Counted from the stretch's first letter, positions 1 to 6,762 are shown. The stretch is DNA of 17,774 nt from JBEEMU01 sp043778315 (GCA_043778315.1 JAYWGJ010000346.1:1-17774), one strand, 5' to 3'. The notes: a model not told the origin generated them from the letters alone. A program made the numbers and translations.

Positions 1-726
1 AAAGATGTACTGTTTTGGGCGTACCTAAATGGCATGCCTAAAAGCCGCGATGTAGCCTTAGATATTGATAAGGAATTAGGTGTGGAAAGCAATATAATAG
101 GTAAGTACAATTACGTTCAAGGTTACAAAAAAGGTGGCGCGGAAAATTATTATTCTGATAATGAAAAACTTAAATACGAACCGAGTTCGGACTTAGGTAT
201 TAAGTACAAAGGCGCAGGTTTGGGTTTGAAACCTGCTTACGAACCGATTATTTTGGTGCAAAAACCAATAGAAAAGGGTTTGACCGTTGCTCAAAACATG
301 ATTAAATACGGTACGGGCGCATTAAATATCGAGCAAACGCGCATTCCGTATGCCAAAGGAGAGGGCAAAGTAGGACATAATCCGCACCCGAACGGTAGAG
401 TGAGTGCTAATATTTTGAGAACGGACGGGTTTGAGGACGGTTACGATAAGTTTTTTGCTGTTCCAAAAGTTCGCCAAAATGCAGAAAAATTTAATACTCA
501 CCCAACTTTAAAACCTGTTGAGTTGATGCAGCATATCGTCAAATTGGTTAGTTTTGAGAACCAAATTATCTTAGACCCGTTTATGGGAAGTGGCAGCACA
601 GGCGTTGCCTGTATAGATCTCAACCGCAAATTCGTAGGGTTTGAGTTGGAACAGCAGTATTTTGACATCAGTCAAAAAAGATTAGAAATGACCGAAAACG
701 AGAAGGTAACTTCCTTGTTCGGGTAA
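1..726 (+). CDS. DNA modification methyltransferase (N4/N6, beta-class motif order), C-terminal part
   Basis: The frame is open from base 1, so the gene begins upstream; the ATG at 34 is internal, because in-frame residues KDVLFWAYLNG precede it. The segment WAYLNGMPKSRDV is the region seen after the catalytic motif of phage- and plasmid-type DNA methylases. Near the C-terminus the protein has THPTLKPVELMQHIV, then the SAM-binding motif I, DPFMGSGSTG (codon for D at about 574), then FVGFELEQQYFDISQKRL. Motif I lying C-terminal means the catalytic (D/S/N)PPY motif should be upstream, outside the window: the beta-class order of N6-adenine or N4-cytosine methylases. It would transfer a methyl group from SAM to A or C in a DNA site I cannot predict. 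No restriction endonuclease follows, so it may be an orphan or prophage methylase, or its partner lies upstream. Family assignment is firm; target base and biological role are unknown. Confidence 0.9.
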   Translation, partial: KDVLFWAYLNGMPKSRDVALDIDKELGVESNIIGKYNYVQGYKKGGAENYYSDNEKLKYEPSSDLGIKYKGAGLGLKPAYEPIILVQKPIEKGLTVAQNMIKYGTGALNIEQTRIPYAKGEGKVGHNPHPNGRVSANILRTDGFEDGYDKFFAVPKVRQNAEKFNTHPTLKPVELMQHIVKLVSFENQIILDPFMGSGSTGVACIDLNRKFVGFELEQQYFDISQKRLEMTENEKVTSLFG

Positions 727-780
727 ATGTGAAGTGAAAGCTGTAAAAAGTTAAGCGATAAGCCATAAGTAATCAACTTT

Positions 781-935
781 AACCTTCGCGAGTGATAAAA
801 ATAAAGCTGTAAGCTATAAGCAATAAACTTTTGACCTTCGCGAGCGATAAAAATAAAGCTGTAAGCGATAAGCAATAATCTTTTGACCTTCGCGAGCGAT
901 AAAACTACAAGCCGAAAACTACAAGTAACAAACTA
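781..935. repeat. 52-bp tandem repeat, about three units
   Basis: The string CCTTCGCGAG recurs at 783, 835 and 887, exactly 52 bp apart. Each copy is followed by GATAAAA and, in the first two units, ATAAAGCTGTAAGC then a TAAGCAATAA tail. A fourth core lies at 988, 101 bp further on, after a degenerate stretch that keeps AAACTAAAAAATTAAG motifs. Units 1 and 2 are nearly identical and unit 3 diverges after the core. There is no open frame of note through it. It fills most of the 321-bp gap between the methylase and the first thioredoxin-like gene. Confidence 0.85.
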
Positions 936-1032
936 AAAAAATTAAGTAATAAACTAAAAAATTAAGCGGTAAGCTATAAAATTTTGACCTTCGCGAGCGT
1001 AGGTTTCTTGCTTACAGTTTATCGCTTGCAGC
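858..1032. repeat. Inverted copy of the repeat unit next to the start codon
   Basis: GCTGTAAGCGATAAGC at 858-873 (part of the tandem repeat) faces GTTTATCGCTTGCAGC at 1017-1032, whose reverse complement matches it at 14 of 16 bases. The right arm ends 15 nt before the ATG at 1048. A transcript starting upstream could therefore fold a long-range stem that brings the start region close to a repeat unit. The complementarity is seen in the sequence; any regulatory effect is inference. Confidence 0.6.
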
Positions 1033-1047
1033 TCAAAATAAAACACA

Positions 1048-2220
1048 ATGAAAAAAATACATCTATATATAGGTATCGCATTTTGCGCGTTCGCGCCAAT
1101 GTCGGTTTTCGCGCAAGGCATCGTTTTCGACGAGAGCAAATGGGACGACGTGTTGGCGAAAGCCAAAAAAGACAATAAATTGATATTCATGGACGCGTAC
1201 ACGTCTTGGTGCGGACCCTGCAAAATGCTCGCTAATCAAGTGTTTCCTACGCCTGTGGTCGGTGCGTTTTTCAACGCTAATTTCGTGAACGTGCATTACG
1301 ACATGGAGAAAGGCGAAGGCACGAGCTTGGCGCAACGCTACGGCGTAAACATGTACCCGACGCTGATTGTGATAGACGGAACGGGCAAAGAGGTGGAGCG
1401 CACGGCGGGTTTTATGCAAGGCGCAGCTCTGATAGAATTTGGTAAACGCGCCTTAGCGAAACGCGAAAACGTAGCGGATTGGGCTGCGAAATACGACGGC
1501 GGCGACAAGTCGGAGGAAACGCTTCGCCGCTACGCAACTGCGCTGCGCCGCACGGGCGCGTCGTCTGCCAAAATCACAAACGAGTATATTGGTACACAAA
1601 AAGACATCACTACGCCTGATAATTTGCGCTTTTTGCTCGATGTACTCGAGCGCGTGGACTCCAAAGTCTATGATTTATTATTGCAAAACAAAAGTAAAGT
1701 TTCGGCATTAGGCAGCGCGGCGCAGATAAAGGAAAAAATGAAAGCGGCTTGCGAAAATACAGCGCGCATCGCTACCGAATTTAAAAGCCTCGCGCTGCTG
1801 CAACAAGCGCAAGCGGCGATGAAAAAACAAGTAGGCGGCAGCACCGCTAAAACTTTTGAATTGGAGTCGAATATGGAGTTTTTTAAGGCGACAAACGAAG
1901 AAAGCGCGTATGTAAAAGCGGCGGCTAAGTACGCTAATAATGTGGCAGGTAAAGATATAGCGAAACTTTTTGAGCTGGCGCAAGCGTTCGACCAAAGCGT
2001 AAAACTACCCGAAAACCTCAAAAAAGCGTTGCCTTGGGCGAAAAAAGCGCACGAAGGTTATCCAAAATACGAGCATTCATTGCTTTACGCCAATTTACTA
2101 CTCAAAACAGGCGACAAAAAAACGGCGCATAAAGTAGCCGAACAAGCCTTGGAAATCGGTAAAAAACAAGGCACGTTTGTAGGGCAGGCGCAGCAAATTT
2201 TTGATACGACAAAACCATAA
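1048..2220 (+). CDS. Exported thioredoxin-fold protein with helical C-terminal half (paralogue 1)
   Basis: This 390-residue protein starts with a signal peptide (MKKIHLYIG..., hydrophobic core, cleavage likely at FA|Q about residue 22). Residues ~26-136 form a thioredoxin domain: FDESKWDDVLAKAKK, then the redox motif WCGPCK (C55, C58), then the cis-proline loop MYPT (P104). Thioredoxin-fold proteins reduce, form or isomerise disulfides; with a signal peptide this one acts in the periplasm or at the envelope. Residues ~137-390 are helical and Ala/Lys-rich, ending in a TPR-like stretch (LLYANLLLKTGDKKTAHKVAEQALEIG). The ATG at 1048 directly precedes the signal peptide; the leader AAAATAAAACACA has no Shine-Dalgarno, usual for Bacteroidota. 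The next gene is a clear paralogue. Thioredoxin family is certain; substrate and redox direction are unknown. Confidence 0.92.
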   Translation: MKKIHLYIGIAFCAFAPMSVFAQGIVFDESKWDDVLAKAKKDNKLIFMDAYTSWCGPCKMLANQVFPTPVVGAFFNANFVNVHYDMEKGEGTSLAQRYGVNMYPTLIVIDGTGKEVERTAGFMQGAALIEFGKRALAKRENVADWAAKYDGGDKSEETLRRYATALRRTGASSAKITNEYIGTQKDITTPDNLRFLLDVLERVDSKVYDLLLQNKSKVSALGSAAQIKEKMKAACENTARIATEFKSLALLQQAQAAMKKQVGGSTAKTFELESNMEFFKATNEESAYVKAAAKYANNVAGKDIAKLFELAQAFDQSVKLPENLKKALPWAKKAHEGYPKYEHSLLYANLLLKTGDKKTAHKVAEQALEIGKKQGTFVGQAQQIFDTTKP

Positions 2221-2300
2221 AATAATCATAAATACCTTTACGCTCTACGGCTTTGCTTCTCTGTCTCTCCGCATCTAAAAAAAACCCTCTGCTCTAAAAA

Positions 2301-2348
2301 CCTTTGCGTCTAAGCACCTTTGCGTCTAAGCACCTTTGCGTCTAAAAA
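2301..2348. repeat. 16-bp tandem repeat CCTTTGCGTCTAAGCA, three units
   Basis: Units at 2301, 2317 and 2333 are adjacent; the first two are identical and the third ends in AAAAA. A related copy, TCTTTGCGTCTAAAAA, sits at 2412-2427. The surrounding gap (2221-2478) is otherwise built of similar T/C-rich words (CTTTGCTTCTCTG, CTTCGCTTCTCTGCG) separated by A-runs. The same words recur at 4366-4686, so this belongs to a dispersed intergenic family. I see no gene in this gap. Confidence 0.85.
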
Positions 2349-2478
2349 GCGAATACCGCTCACTCTGCCTCTTCGCTTCTCTGCGTTTAAAAAAACCTCT
2401 ACGCTATAAAATCTTTGCGTCTAAAAAACAATGCTCACAAATTCCCAAACCTATAAATATTAAAAACCTTATTTTATT

Positions 2479-3675
2479 ATGAAAAAAATAACCCTTTATC
2501 TTTTGTTCGTTTTGTCGATTGCGGCAACGCAAACCGCTTTCGCACAACACGGCGCAGGCAGCGAAAAAGGCATCAAAATGTCGACATCTGATTGGAAAAC
2601 GGTCGTTGCGCAAGCTAAAAAAGAAAAGAAAATCATTTTTTTGGACTGCTATACAACGTGGTGCGGTCCGTGCAAAATGTTGGCTGCCAAGACGTTTACG
2701 AACGATAGCGTAGCCGAGTTTTACAATAAAAACTTTATCAACGTATCGATGGATATGGAGAGCGGCGAAGGCATCGGCGTTGCCACTCAGTACGGCGTTC
2801 GGGTTTATCCGACCTTGCTTTTTATTAGCGGCGAAGAAGAAATATTGCATCAAGCGGCTGGTTTTATGACTGCTGCGGCGTTCCTCAGACTCGGCAGCGA
2901 TGCCCTCAATCCCGAAAAACAAATCGGAACACTCGACCGTCGGTTTGCCAAAGGTGAGCGCAGTGCTGCATTTTTATACAATTTAGCTTACGCCAAACGG
3001 GACGCTTACGCCGACGCGCAAGCACCTGCAAAAGCGTATTTGGAGGTAGAAAAAGATTGGTCGCAGACCAAGGCGCGCAAGATGATTTTTGATATTATCA
3101 ACGACCCTGCGCACCCTGCATTCAAATATATGGTGGACAATCGCCCGTCATTCAACGAAGAGTTTGGCGAAGGCGGCGTGAATGAAAAAATATCGCAAAC
3201 GCTACTCAAACAAGCCTTCGACATCGTTGGCGCAGACCCTAAAAACGGATTTACGAAGGTAGAAAATCTCTATGCACAATATTTTGGCGCAGCATCTGCG
3301 CCCGCTATGTTGCAAGATTTCAAATTGCAATATTACCAAAAAACAGGCGACCAAAAAAATTACCTCAAACTACTCGGCGACGTAGTAGATAAAAGCGCGG
3401 CGAAAGACTGGGAGCGATACAACGAAGCGGCGTGGTCGTTTTACGAAAATTTTGATGATGCGGCGAGCCTAAAACGCGCCTTCGCATGGTCAGAAAAATC
3501 AATCGCTATCAATAGTAATTATTTTAATAACGATACGGCGGCAGCCTTGCAATACAAATTGAAAAACAAAGCAAAAGCAAAAAAATACGCCGATACAGCC
3601 ATCGAGCTTGGCGCAAAATACGGGAACGATACGTCCGAAACAAAGGCGTTATTGGTCAAAATAAAAAAAATGTAG
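2479..3675 (+). CDS. Exported thioredoxin-fold protein with helical C-terminal half (paralogue 2)
   Basis: This 398-residue protein has the same plan as the upstream gene: signal peptide (MKKITLYLLFVLSIAA, cleavage likely FA|Q near residue 22), thioredoxin domain ~36-145, helical C-terminal part. The redox motif is WCGPCK at C62/C65, with cis-proline P111 in VYPT. Stretches such as FLDCYTTWCGPCKMLA and TQYGVRVYPTLLF align with FMDAYTSWCGPCKMLA and QRYGVNMYPTLIV of paralogue 1, so the pair arose by tandem duplication. It has one extra cysteine (C57) five residues before the active site. The C-terminal ~90 residues are TPR-like (NEAAWSFYENFDDAASLKRAFAWSEKSIAI). It should act outside the cytoplasm on protein thiols. 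The 258-bp gap from paralogue 1 is repeat-filled, so I cannot say whether they share a transcript. Substrate unknown. Confidence 0.92.
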   Translation: MKKITLYLLFVLSIAATQTAFAQHGAGSEKGIKMSTSDWKTVVAQAKKEKKIIFLDCYTTWCGPCKMLAAKTFTNDSVAEFYNKNFINVSMDMESGEGIGVATQYGVRVYPTLLFISGEEEILHQAAGFMTAAAFLRLGSDALNPEKQIGTLDRRFAKGERSAAFLYNLAYAKRDAYADAQAPAKAYLEVEKDWSQTKARKMIFDIINDPAHPAFKYMVDNRPSFNEEFGEGGVNEKISQTLLKQAFDIVGADPKNGFTKVENLYAQYFGAASAPAMLQDFKLQYYQKTGDQKNYLKLLGDVVDKSAAKDWERYNEAAWSFYENFDDAASLKRAFAWSEKSIAINSNYFNNDTAAALQYKLKNKAKAKKYADTAIELGAKYGNDTSETKALLVKIKKM

Positions 3676-3728
3676 GATTAGTGATTAACGATTAGTGTTC
3701 AGTGATTAGCGTTAAGCGATTAGTGATT
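3676..3728. repeat. Short degenerate repeats of GATTAGTG
   Basis: Immediately after the stop codon, GATTA/GATT words recur at 3676, 3683, 3690, 3704 and 3718, as GATTAGTGATTAACGATTAG and variants with GTTAAGCGATTAGTGATT. The pattern is irregular in spacing (7-14 bp). It fills most of the 90-bp gap before the biotin carrier gene. Function unknown. Confidence 0.65.
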
Positions 3729-3765
3729 TTACAATCAAATTTTTTTATTTTTATTTAAAAAAACA

Positions 3766-4242
3766 ATGTTAAACGTACAAGTAAACAATTTTGCGCCGCA
3801 AACTATCACGTCCGAAGACCTGCAAGCGTTGGACTTACAAACCACCTCGAGCGGCAATTTACATTTGTTGCAAAACGGCAAATCGTATAATATAGAAGTG
3901 GTGGAAATAGACCACGCCGCCAAAACCGCGACCGTAAAAGTGAACGGCAACACCTATACCGTTACCGCCGAAGACGAACTCGACCTCATGCTCAAAAAGC
4001 TCGGCATCGGCGCGGGCAGCAGCCAAAAACTCAACCACATCAAAGCTCCGATGCCTGGTTTGGTGCTGCAATTTAGCGTCTCGGTAGGGCAGCACGTCCG
4101 CAAAGGCGATGCCGTATTGATACTCGAGGCGATGAAAATGGAGAACAATATCAAGTCGCCTGCCGATGGCATCGTCAAATCCATCAAAGCAAAACAAGGC
4201 GATGCGGTAGATAAAGGGCAGATTTTGATAGAATTTGAGTAG
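3766..4242 (+). CDS. Biotin carboxyl carrier-like protein of an acyl-CoA carboxylase
   Basis: This 158-residue protein has no signal peptide and acts in the cytoplasm. The C-terminal ~70 residues are a biotinyl/lipoyl domain: APMPGLV, GQHVRKGDAVLILEAMKMEN and SPADGIVKSI, ending QILIEFE. The lysine of AMKM (K124) is the expected biotinylation site. The N-terminal ~85 residues resemble the lead-in seen in Bacteroidota acetyl/propionyl-CoA carboxylase carrier subunits. The carrier shuttles carboxybiotin between a biotin carboxylase and a carboxyltransferase in fatty acid or propionate metabolism. Neither partner gene is in the window, so which carboxylase it serves is open; an oxaloacetate or methylmalonyl-CoA decarboxylase carrier is a less likely alternative. 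I chose ATG 3766, after TTTAAAAAAACA; the next in-frame Met is residue 75 and would remove the lead-in. A terminator follows at 4290. Confidence 0.9.
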   Translation: MLNVQVNNFAPQTITSEDLQALDLQTTSSGNLHLLQNGKSYNIEVVEIDHAAKTATVKVNGNTYTVTAEDELDLMLKKLGIGAGSSQKLNHIKAPMPGLVLQFSVSVGQHVRKGDAVLILEAMKMENNIKSPADGIVKSIKAKQGDAVDKGQILIEFE

Positions 4243-4289
4243 AATTTGAATAGAATTTGAATAGTGTTTAAGCTATTTTTTATACTAAA

Positions 4290-4341
4290 AAAAGGTCGGA
4301 ACGGTGTAGAACCCGTTTCGACCTTTTCTATTTTTATACAA
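4290..4341. terminator. Strong, probably bidirectional hairpin terminator
   Basis: AAAAGGTCGGAACGG (4290-4304) pairs with CCGTTTCGACCTTTT (4313-4327) over 15 positions with one G-T wobble, closing an 8-nt loop. On the plus strand the stem is followed by TTTTCTATTTTTAT. On the minus strand the left arm continues into a run of A (read as U). It lies between convergent genes (biotin carrier plus, hydroxylase minus) and could stop transcription from both sides. Confidence 0.88.
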
Positions 4342-4365
4342 CCTATTTTTGATACTATTTTTTTG

Positions 4366-4477
4366 ACGCTCAAAAAACTCTGCTTCTTTGCATCTCTGTT
4401 TCTCCGCGTTAAAAAAAACCTACGCTCAAAAAACTCTGCTTCTTTGCATCTCTGTTTCTCCGCGTTTAAAAAAACCT
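4366..4477. repeat. 56-bp tandem repeat, two full units
   Basis: Units begin with ACGCTCAAAAAACTCTGC at 4366 and 4422 and are almost identical over 56 bp; they differ by one base near the end, GTTAAAAA versus GTTTAAAA. Each contains TTCTTTGCATCTCTG and TTTCTCCGCG. The start of a third unit is at 4478. Because 56 is not a multiple of three, the open frames crossing it cannot be repeat-encoded proteins. Confidence 0.88.
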
Positions 4478-4686
4478 ACGCTCAAAAATATCCGCGCCTC
4501 AAAAAAATCTCTACTGAAAAAACCTCAAAAAACCTTTGCGTCTAAAAAAAGCTACGCTCAAAAAACGCTGCTTCTTTGCATCTCCGCTTCTCCGCGTTTA
4601 AAAAAAACCTATGCTCAAAAAAATCCGCGTTTAAAATATCCGCGCTCAAAAAAATCCGCGTCTAAAAAACTCAAAAACCTTTGCGC
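4478..4686. repeat. Decayed copies of the 56-bp and TTTGCGTCT repeats
   Basis: A further near-full unit starts at 4554 (ACGCTCAAAAAACGCTGC), and a related word ATGCTCAAAAAAATCCGCG starts at 4611. CCTTTGCGTCTAAAAA at 4533-4548 matches the 16-bp repeat of the 2.3-kb gap, and CTTTGCGCC ends the array directly against the stop codon of the minus-strand gene. Other pieces (AAATCCGCGTCTAAAAAAC) are shuffled fragments of the same words. No gene is supported here. Confidence 0.75.
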
Positions 4687-5568
4687 CTATTTCCTACGCA
4701 ACGCCCTTGCTGTGTGCGCGTCGCCGTCCGTTTCGTTCCAGCCGGGCGGTTGCCAAGCGTAGTTCCAAGCGGTGCGCACGTTGCCCGAGCGCAGCATATC
4801 GCGTAGCACCGCTATATATTCGTGAAACGCTATACGAAACAAATTATTAGTATAAATATTGGTGGTAATGCCATAAACGACAGGTTCTGTGGGGTCTTCG
4901 GCAGTAAAGCTACCAAAAATTCTGTCCCATATTATCAGCACGCCGCCATGATTGCGGTCTAGGTAGCGCGTATTGCTCGCGTGATGTACGCGGTGATGCG
5001 ACGGCGTATTAAACACGAACTCCACGATTGCGGGCAACCGCACCACGCGCTCCGTGTGTACCCAAAATTGGTACACCAAATTGAACGACATCACTGTAAA
5101 CATCAAGAGCGGCGGAAACCCGAGCCACGCCAACCACGCCCAAAATCCATAGACATAAAACTTTTCGAGCCACGGCTGCCGCAACGCAACCGCCAAGTTG
5201 TAATGTTCGGAGCTGTGGTGACAAACGTGACCTGCCCACAATATTCGATGCTCGTGATGCAAGCGGTGTTGCCAATAAAAGGTAAAATCATCGAGCAAAA
5301 ATAGCAGCGCGACACTCCACCACGCCACAGGAATATCCACCAAACGGTGCGCATACAACCAAGAAAACCCTAAAAATGCAATTATTTTTGTAGGAATATC
5401 GAACATTAGTGACACCAAGCCCACGCCGATACTCGCCGCCGCATTAGGGACGTTATACGCCGCACGCGACTCGCGGTACACCACATACCACTCCGTCAAA
5501 ATACCGATTATAAAAAACGGTATCGCGTAATTAATCGGGTTCGGTGCAGTAAAAAGAGAAGCATACAT
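4687..5568 (-). CDS. Fatty acid hydroxylase / sterol desaturase family membrane protein
   Basis: This 293-residue protein carries the three histidine clusters of the membrane di-iron hydroxylase family: HRLHH (101-105, within FYWQHRLHHEH), HVCHH (114-118, followed by SSEHYN) and HHRVHH (191-196). The downstream GGVLIIWDRIFGSF is also typical. Hydrophobic stretches at about 14-31, 45-72, 80-98 and 139-168 place the enzyme in the membrane with the histidines on one face. Such enzymes use O2 to hydroxylate or desaturate lipid chains or sterol-like substrates. The order and spacing resemble the bacterial branch near alkylglycerol monooxygenase, but I cannot choose the substrate. It is alone on the minus strand; its stop codon touches the repeat array. 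The ATG is the first in frame, after an AT-rich leader with no Shine-Dalgarno. The polar tail (WQPPGWNETDGD) is probably cytoplasmic. Confidence 0.92.
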   Translation of the reverse strand: MYASLFTAPNPINYAIPFFIIGILTEWYVVYRESRAAYNVPNAAASIGVGLVSLMFDIPTKIIAFLGFSWLYAHRLVDIPVAWWSVALLFLLDDFTFYWQHRLHHEHRILWAGHVCHHSSEHYNLAVALRQPWLEKFYVYGFWAWLAWLGFPPLLMFTVMSFNLVYQFWVHTERVVRLPAIVEFVFNTPSHHRVHHASNTRYLDRNHGGVLIIWDRIFGSFTAEDPTEPVVYGITTNIYTNNLFRIAFHEYIAVLRDMLRSGNVRTAWNYAWQPPGWNETDGDAHTARALRRK

Positions 5569-5600
5569 AATAAGAAAAGTTTAGAATTTATTGATTTTTC

Positions 5601-5627
5601 ACCTTAATACAACAAAAAGATTAAGGT
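5601..5627. promoter_or_regulatory. Perfect inverted repeat, possible operator of the hydroxylase gene
   Basis: ACCTTAAT (5601-5608) and ATTAAGGT (5620-5627) form a perfect 8-bp inverted repeat around an 11-nt A-rich spacer. It lies 33-59 bp upstream of the hydroxylase start on the minus strand, where a repressor or activator site or a 5'UTR hairpin would fit. The symmetry is seen; the role is a guess. Confidence 0.4.
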
Positions 5628-6010
5628 ATAAGTTATTGCTTTTTTATTGAAGTCACAAAAAAAGTGTCATTTTTTTGTCAAAATATACAATTTTTATTGT
5701 TTTTTTTACTCTGTCACATTTTGATAAATCAGATAGCAATATCCGTAATCATTATGGCGAGTGCATCGCATGACAAAAAACTAAACTAAATATAATTTTA
5801 TTATTAGAATAAAAAAAAAGAAATTACCAACATTAATTTTGAATAAAAATAAAATAGCAACTATTAATTTTTTGTTTGATATTAAATCAAAACATTAGTG
5901 ATAGAATTTTCGATTAATAAAATGTAGTTTTTTATATAAAATATAATAAAACTAAGATGAAATAATAAACTTTGTAATAAAAGTGATTAAAAATTTTTAT
6001 TTTTTTAATT

Positions 6011-6018
6011 TACATTTG
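6011..6018 (+). promoter_or_regulatory. Candidate Bacteroidota -7 promoter box TACATTTG
   Basis: TACATTTG fits the TAnnTTTG -7 consensus of Bacteroidota primary sigma factors and lies 72 bp before the ATG of the small secreted protein gene. I could not find a TTTG -33 box at the usual 19-21 bp distance, so this is a half-match. Transcription would start at about 6025. Confidence 0.4.
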
Positions 6019-6089
6019 CAATAGAAAAATGAAATATGTGACAGCGTATTTTTATACCTTATTATTTTAAACCATTATTTAATAAATTT

Positions 6090-6743
6090 ATGAAAAAGTT
6101 TATCCTAAATCTTACCATTATGCTTGTGGGCATAAATCAAATCGCGGCGCAAGGCGCGGACAAAAAAGAGACAGGCGGTTTTATTCCTGCATCGCAGATT
6201 AAAGCCATAAGTCCGTTAGAAAAAGCGTTTACGCCTGACCCTAATCTTTCGGGTGCAGAGTCTATTCGCATAGAACAGGCGGAGGTAATGCACCGCCAAG
6301 CGGCGCAGCTTGAAGCGTTTAAGGCGCAACAAGCCGCCGAGATAGCTGCCAAAATCCAAAACCAGGCTGCCAATAAGGTGACGGAGGAGCAGCAAGCCGA
6401 TGCCGCTGCCGTAGAGGCAGCAGCAAAAGCCACGCTCGACGCTGCCTTGCCCGAACGCCAGTATGAATATAATGGCAAAGGTACGCCCCAACCAGTAATG
6501 GAACAAGCCGTGCTTTCAGAAACTCGCCCCGCAGGTACACACAACAAACCTGCGCTTTCTGCCGAGCAACTTAAAGAAACGGAAGCGGCTGCCGCGCCAC
6601 AGTCGCAAAAAAAATTGCGTGTAGCAGACCCGCGTCCTGATACCAAAGAGGAGTGGATGCGGCAGCACGGCATGGTTGTGCCTGCCTCAAGCCCTAATAT
6701 TACTAAAACCATTATTACACCCTCGAACACCGCTTCTAAATAA
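6090..6743 (+). CDS. Small secreted Ala/Glu/Gln-rich protein, function unknown
   Basis: I do not recognise a family for this 217-residue protein. It begins with a signal peptide (MKKFILNLTIMLVGINQIAA, cleavage likely AA|Q at residue 20). Residues ~55-120 are rich in A, E, Q and K (EQAEVMHRQAAQLEAFKAQ) and are predicted to form a long helix or coiled coil. The rest is polar with prolines (PERQYEYNGKGTPQP, RVADPRPDTKEEWMRQHG) and looks unstructured. No cysteine or membrane segment remains after the signal peptide. Its stop is only 19 bp before the start of the giant T9SS protein, so the two are probably co-transcribed and may work together, for instance as an accessory or periplasmic partner of that surface protein (inference). 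ATG 6090 is followed at once by a good signal peptide. Confidence 0.85.
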   Translation: MKKFILNLTIMLVGINQIAAQGADKKETGGFIPASQIKAISPLEKAFTPDPNLSGAESIRIEQAEVMHRQAAQLEAFKAQQAAEIAAKIQNQAANKVTEEQQADAAAVEAAAKATLDAALPERQYEYNGKGTPQPVMEQAVLSETRPAGTHNKPALSAEQLKETEAAAAPQSQKKLRVADPRPDTKEEWMRQHGMVVPASSPNITKTIITPSNTASK

Positions 6744-6762
6744 TCCTTCAAAATCCATTATT

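Larger units (their letters stand above)
5569..6089. other. AT-rich divergent intergenic region without a gene
   Basis: These 521 bp are strongly A+T-rich, with many runs of A and T, and hold no supportable open frame. They separate the minus-strand hydroxylase from the plus-strand surface-protein operon, so promoters for both should lie here. A perfect 8-bp inverted repeat is at 5601-5627 and a -7-type box at 6011-6018; both are listed separately. Apart from these and scattered TGTCA-containing words (5653-5780), I see nothing specific. Confidence 0.7.

Noticed and set aside
781..1047. CRISPR array
   Set aside because: The 52-bp units are contiguous tandem repeats without unique spacers, and no cas genes are present.
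4264..4762. Plus-strand open frames across the repeat array, encoding Lys/Ser/Leu-rich peptides (RLKKTYAQK and similar)
   Set aside because: They only read through 56-bp repeats whose length is not a multiple of three, have no start context, and overlap the terminator or the 3' end of the minus-strand hydroxylase gene.
6137..6751. 204-residue minus-strand frame opposite the small secreted protein gene
   Set aside because: Cys/Ala/Ser-rich shadow of a GC-rich coding strand; the plus strand has a proper signal peptide and operon position.
6676..6762. In-frame upstream ATG extending the giant protein by 29 residues
   Set aside because: The extension lies inside the preceding gene, lacks a signal peptide, and would bury the clear signal peptide that begins at 6763.
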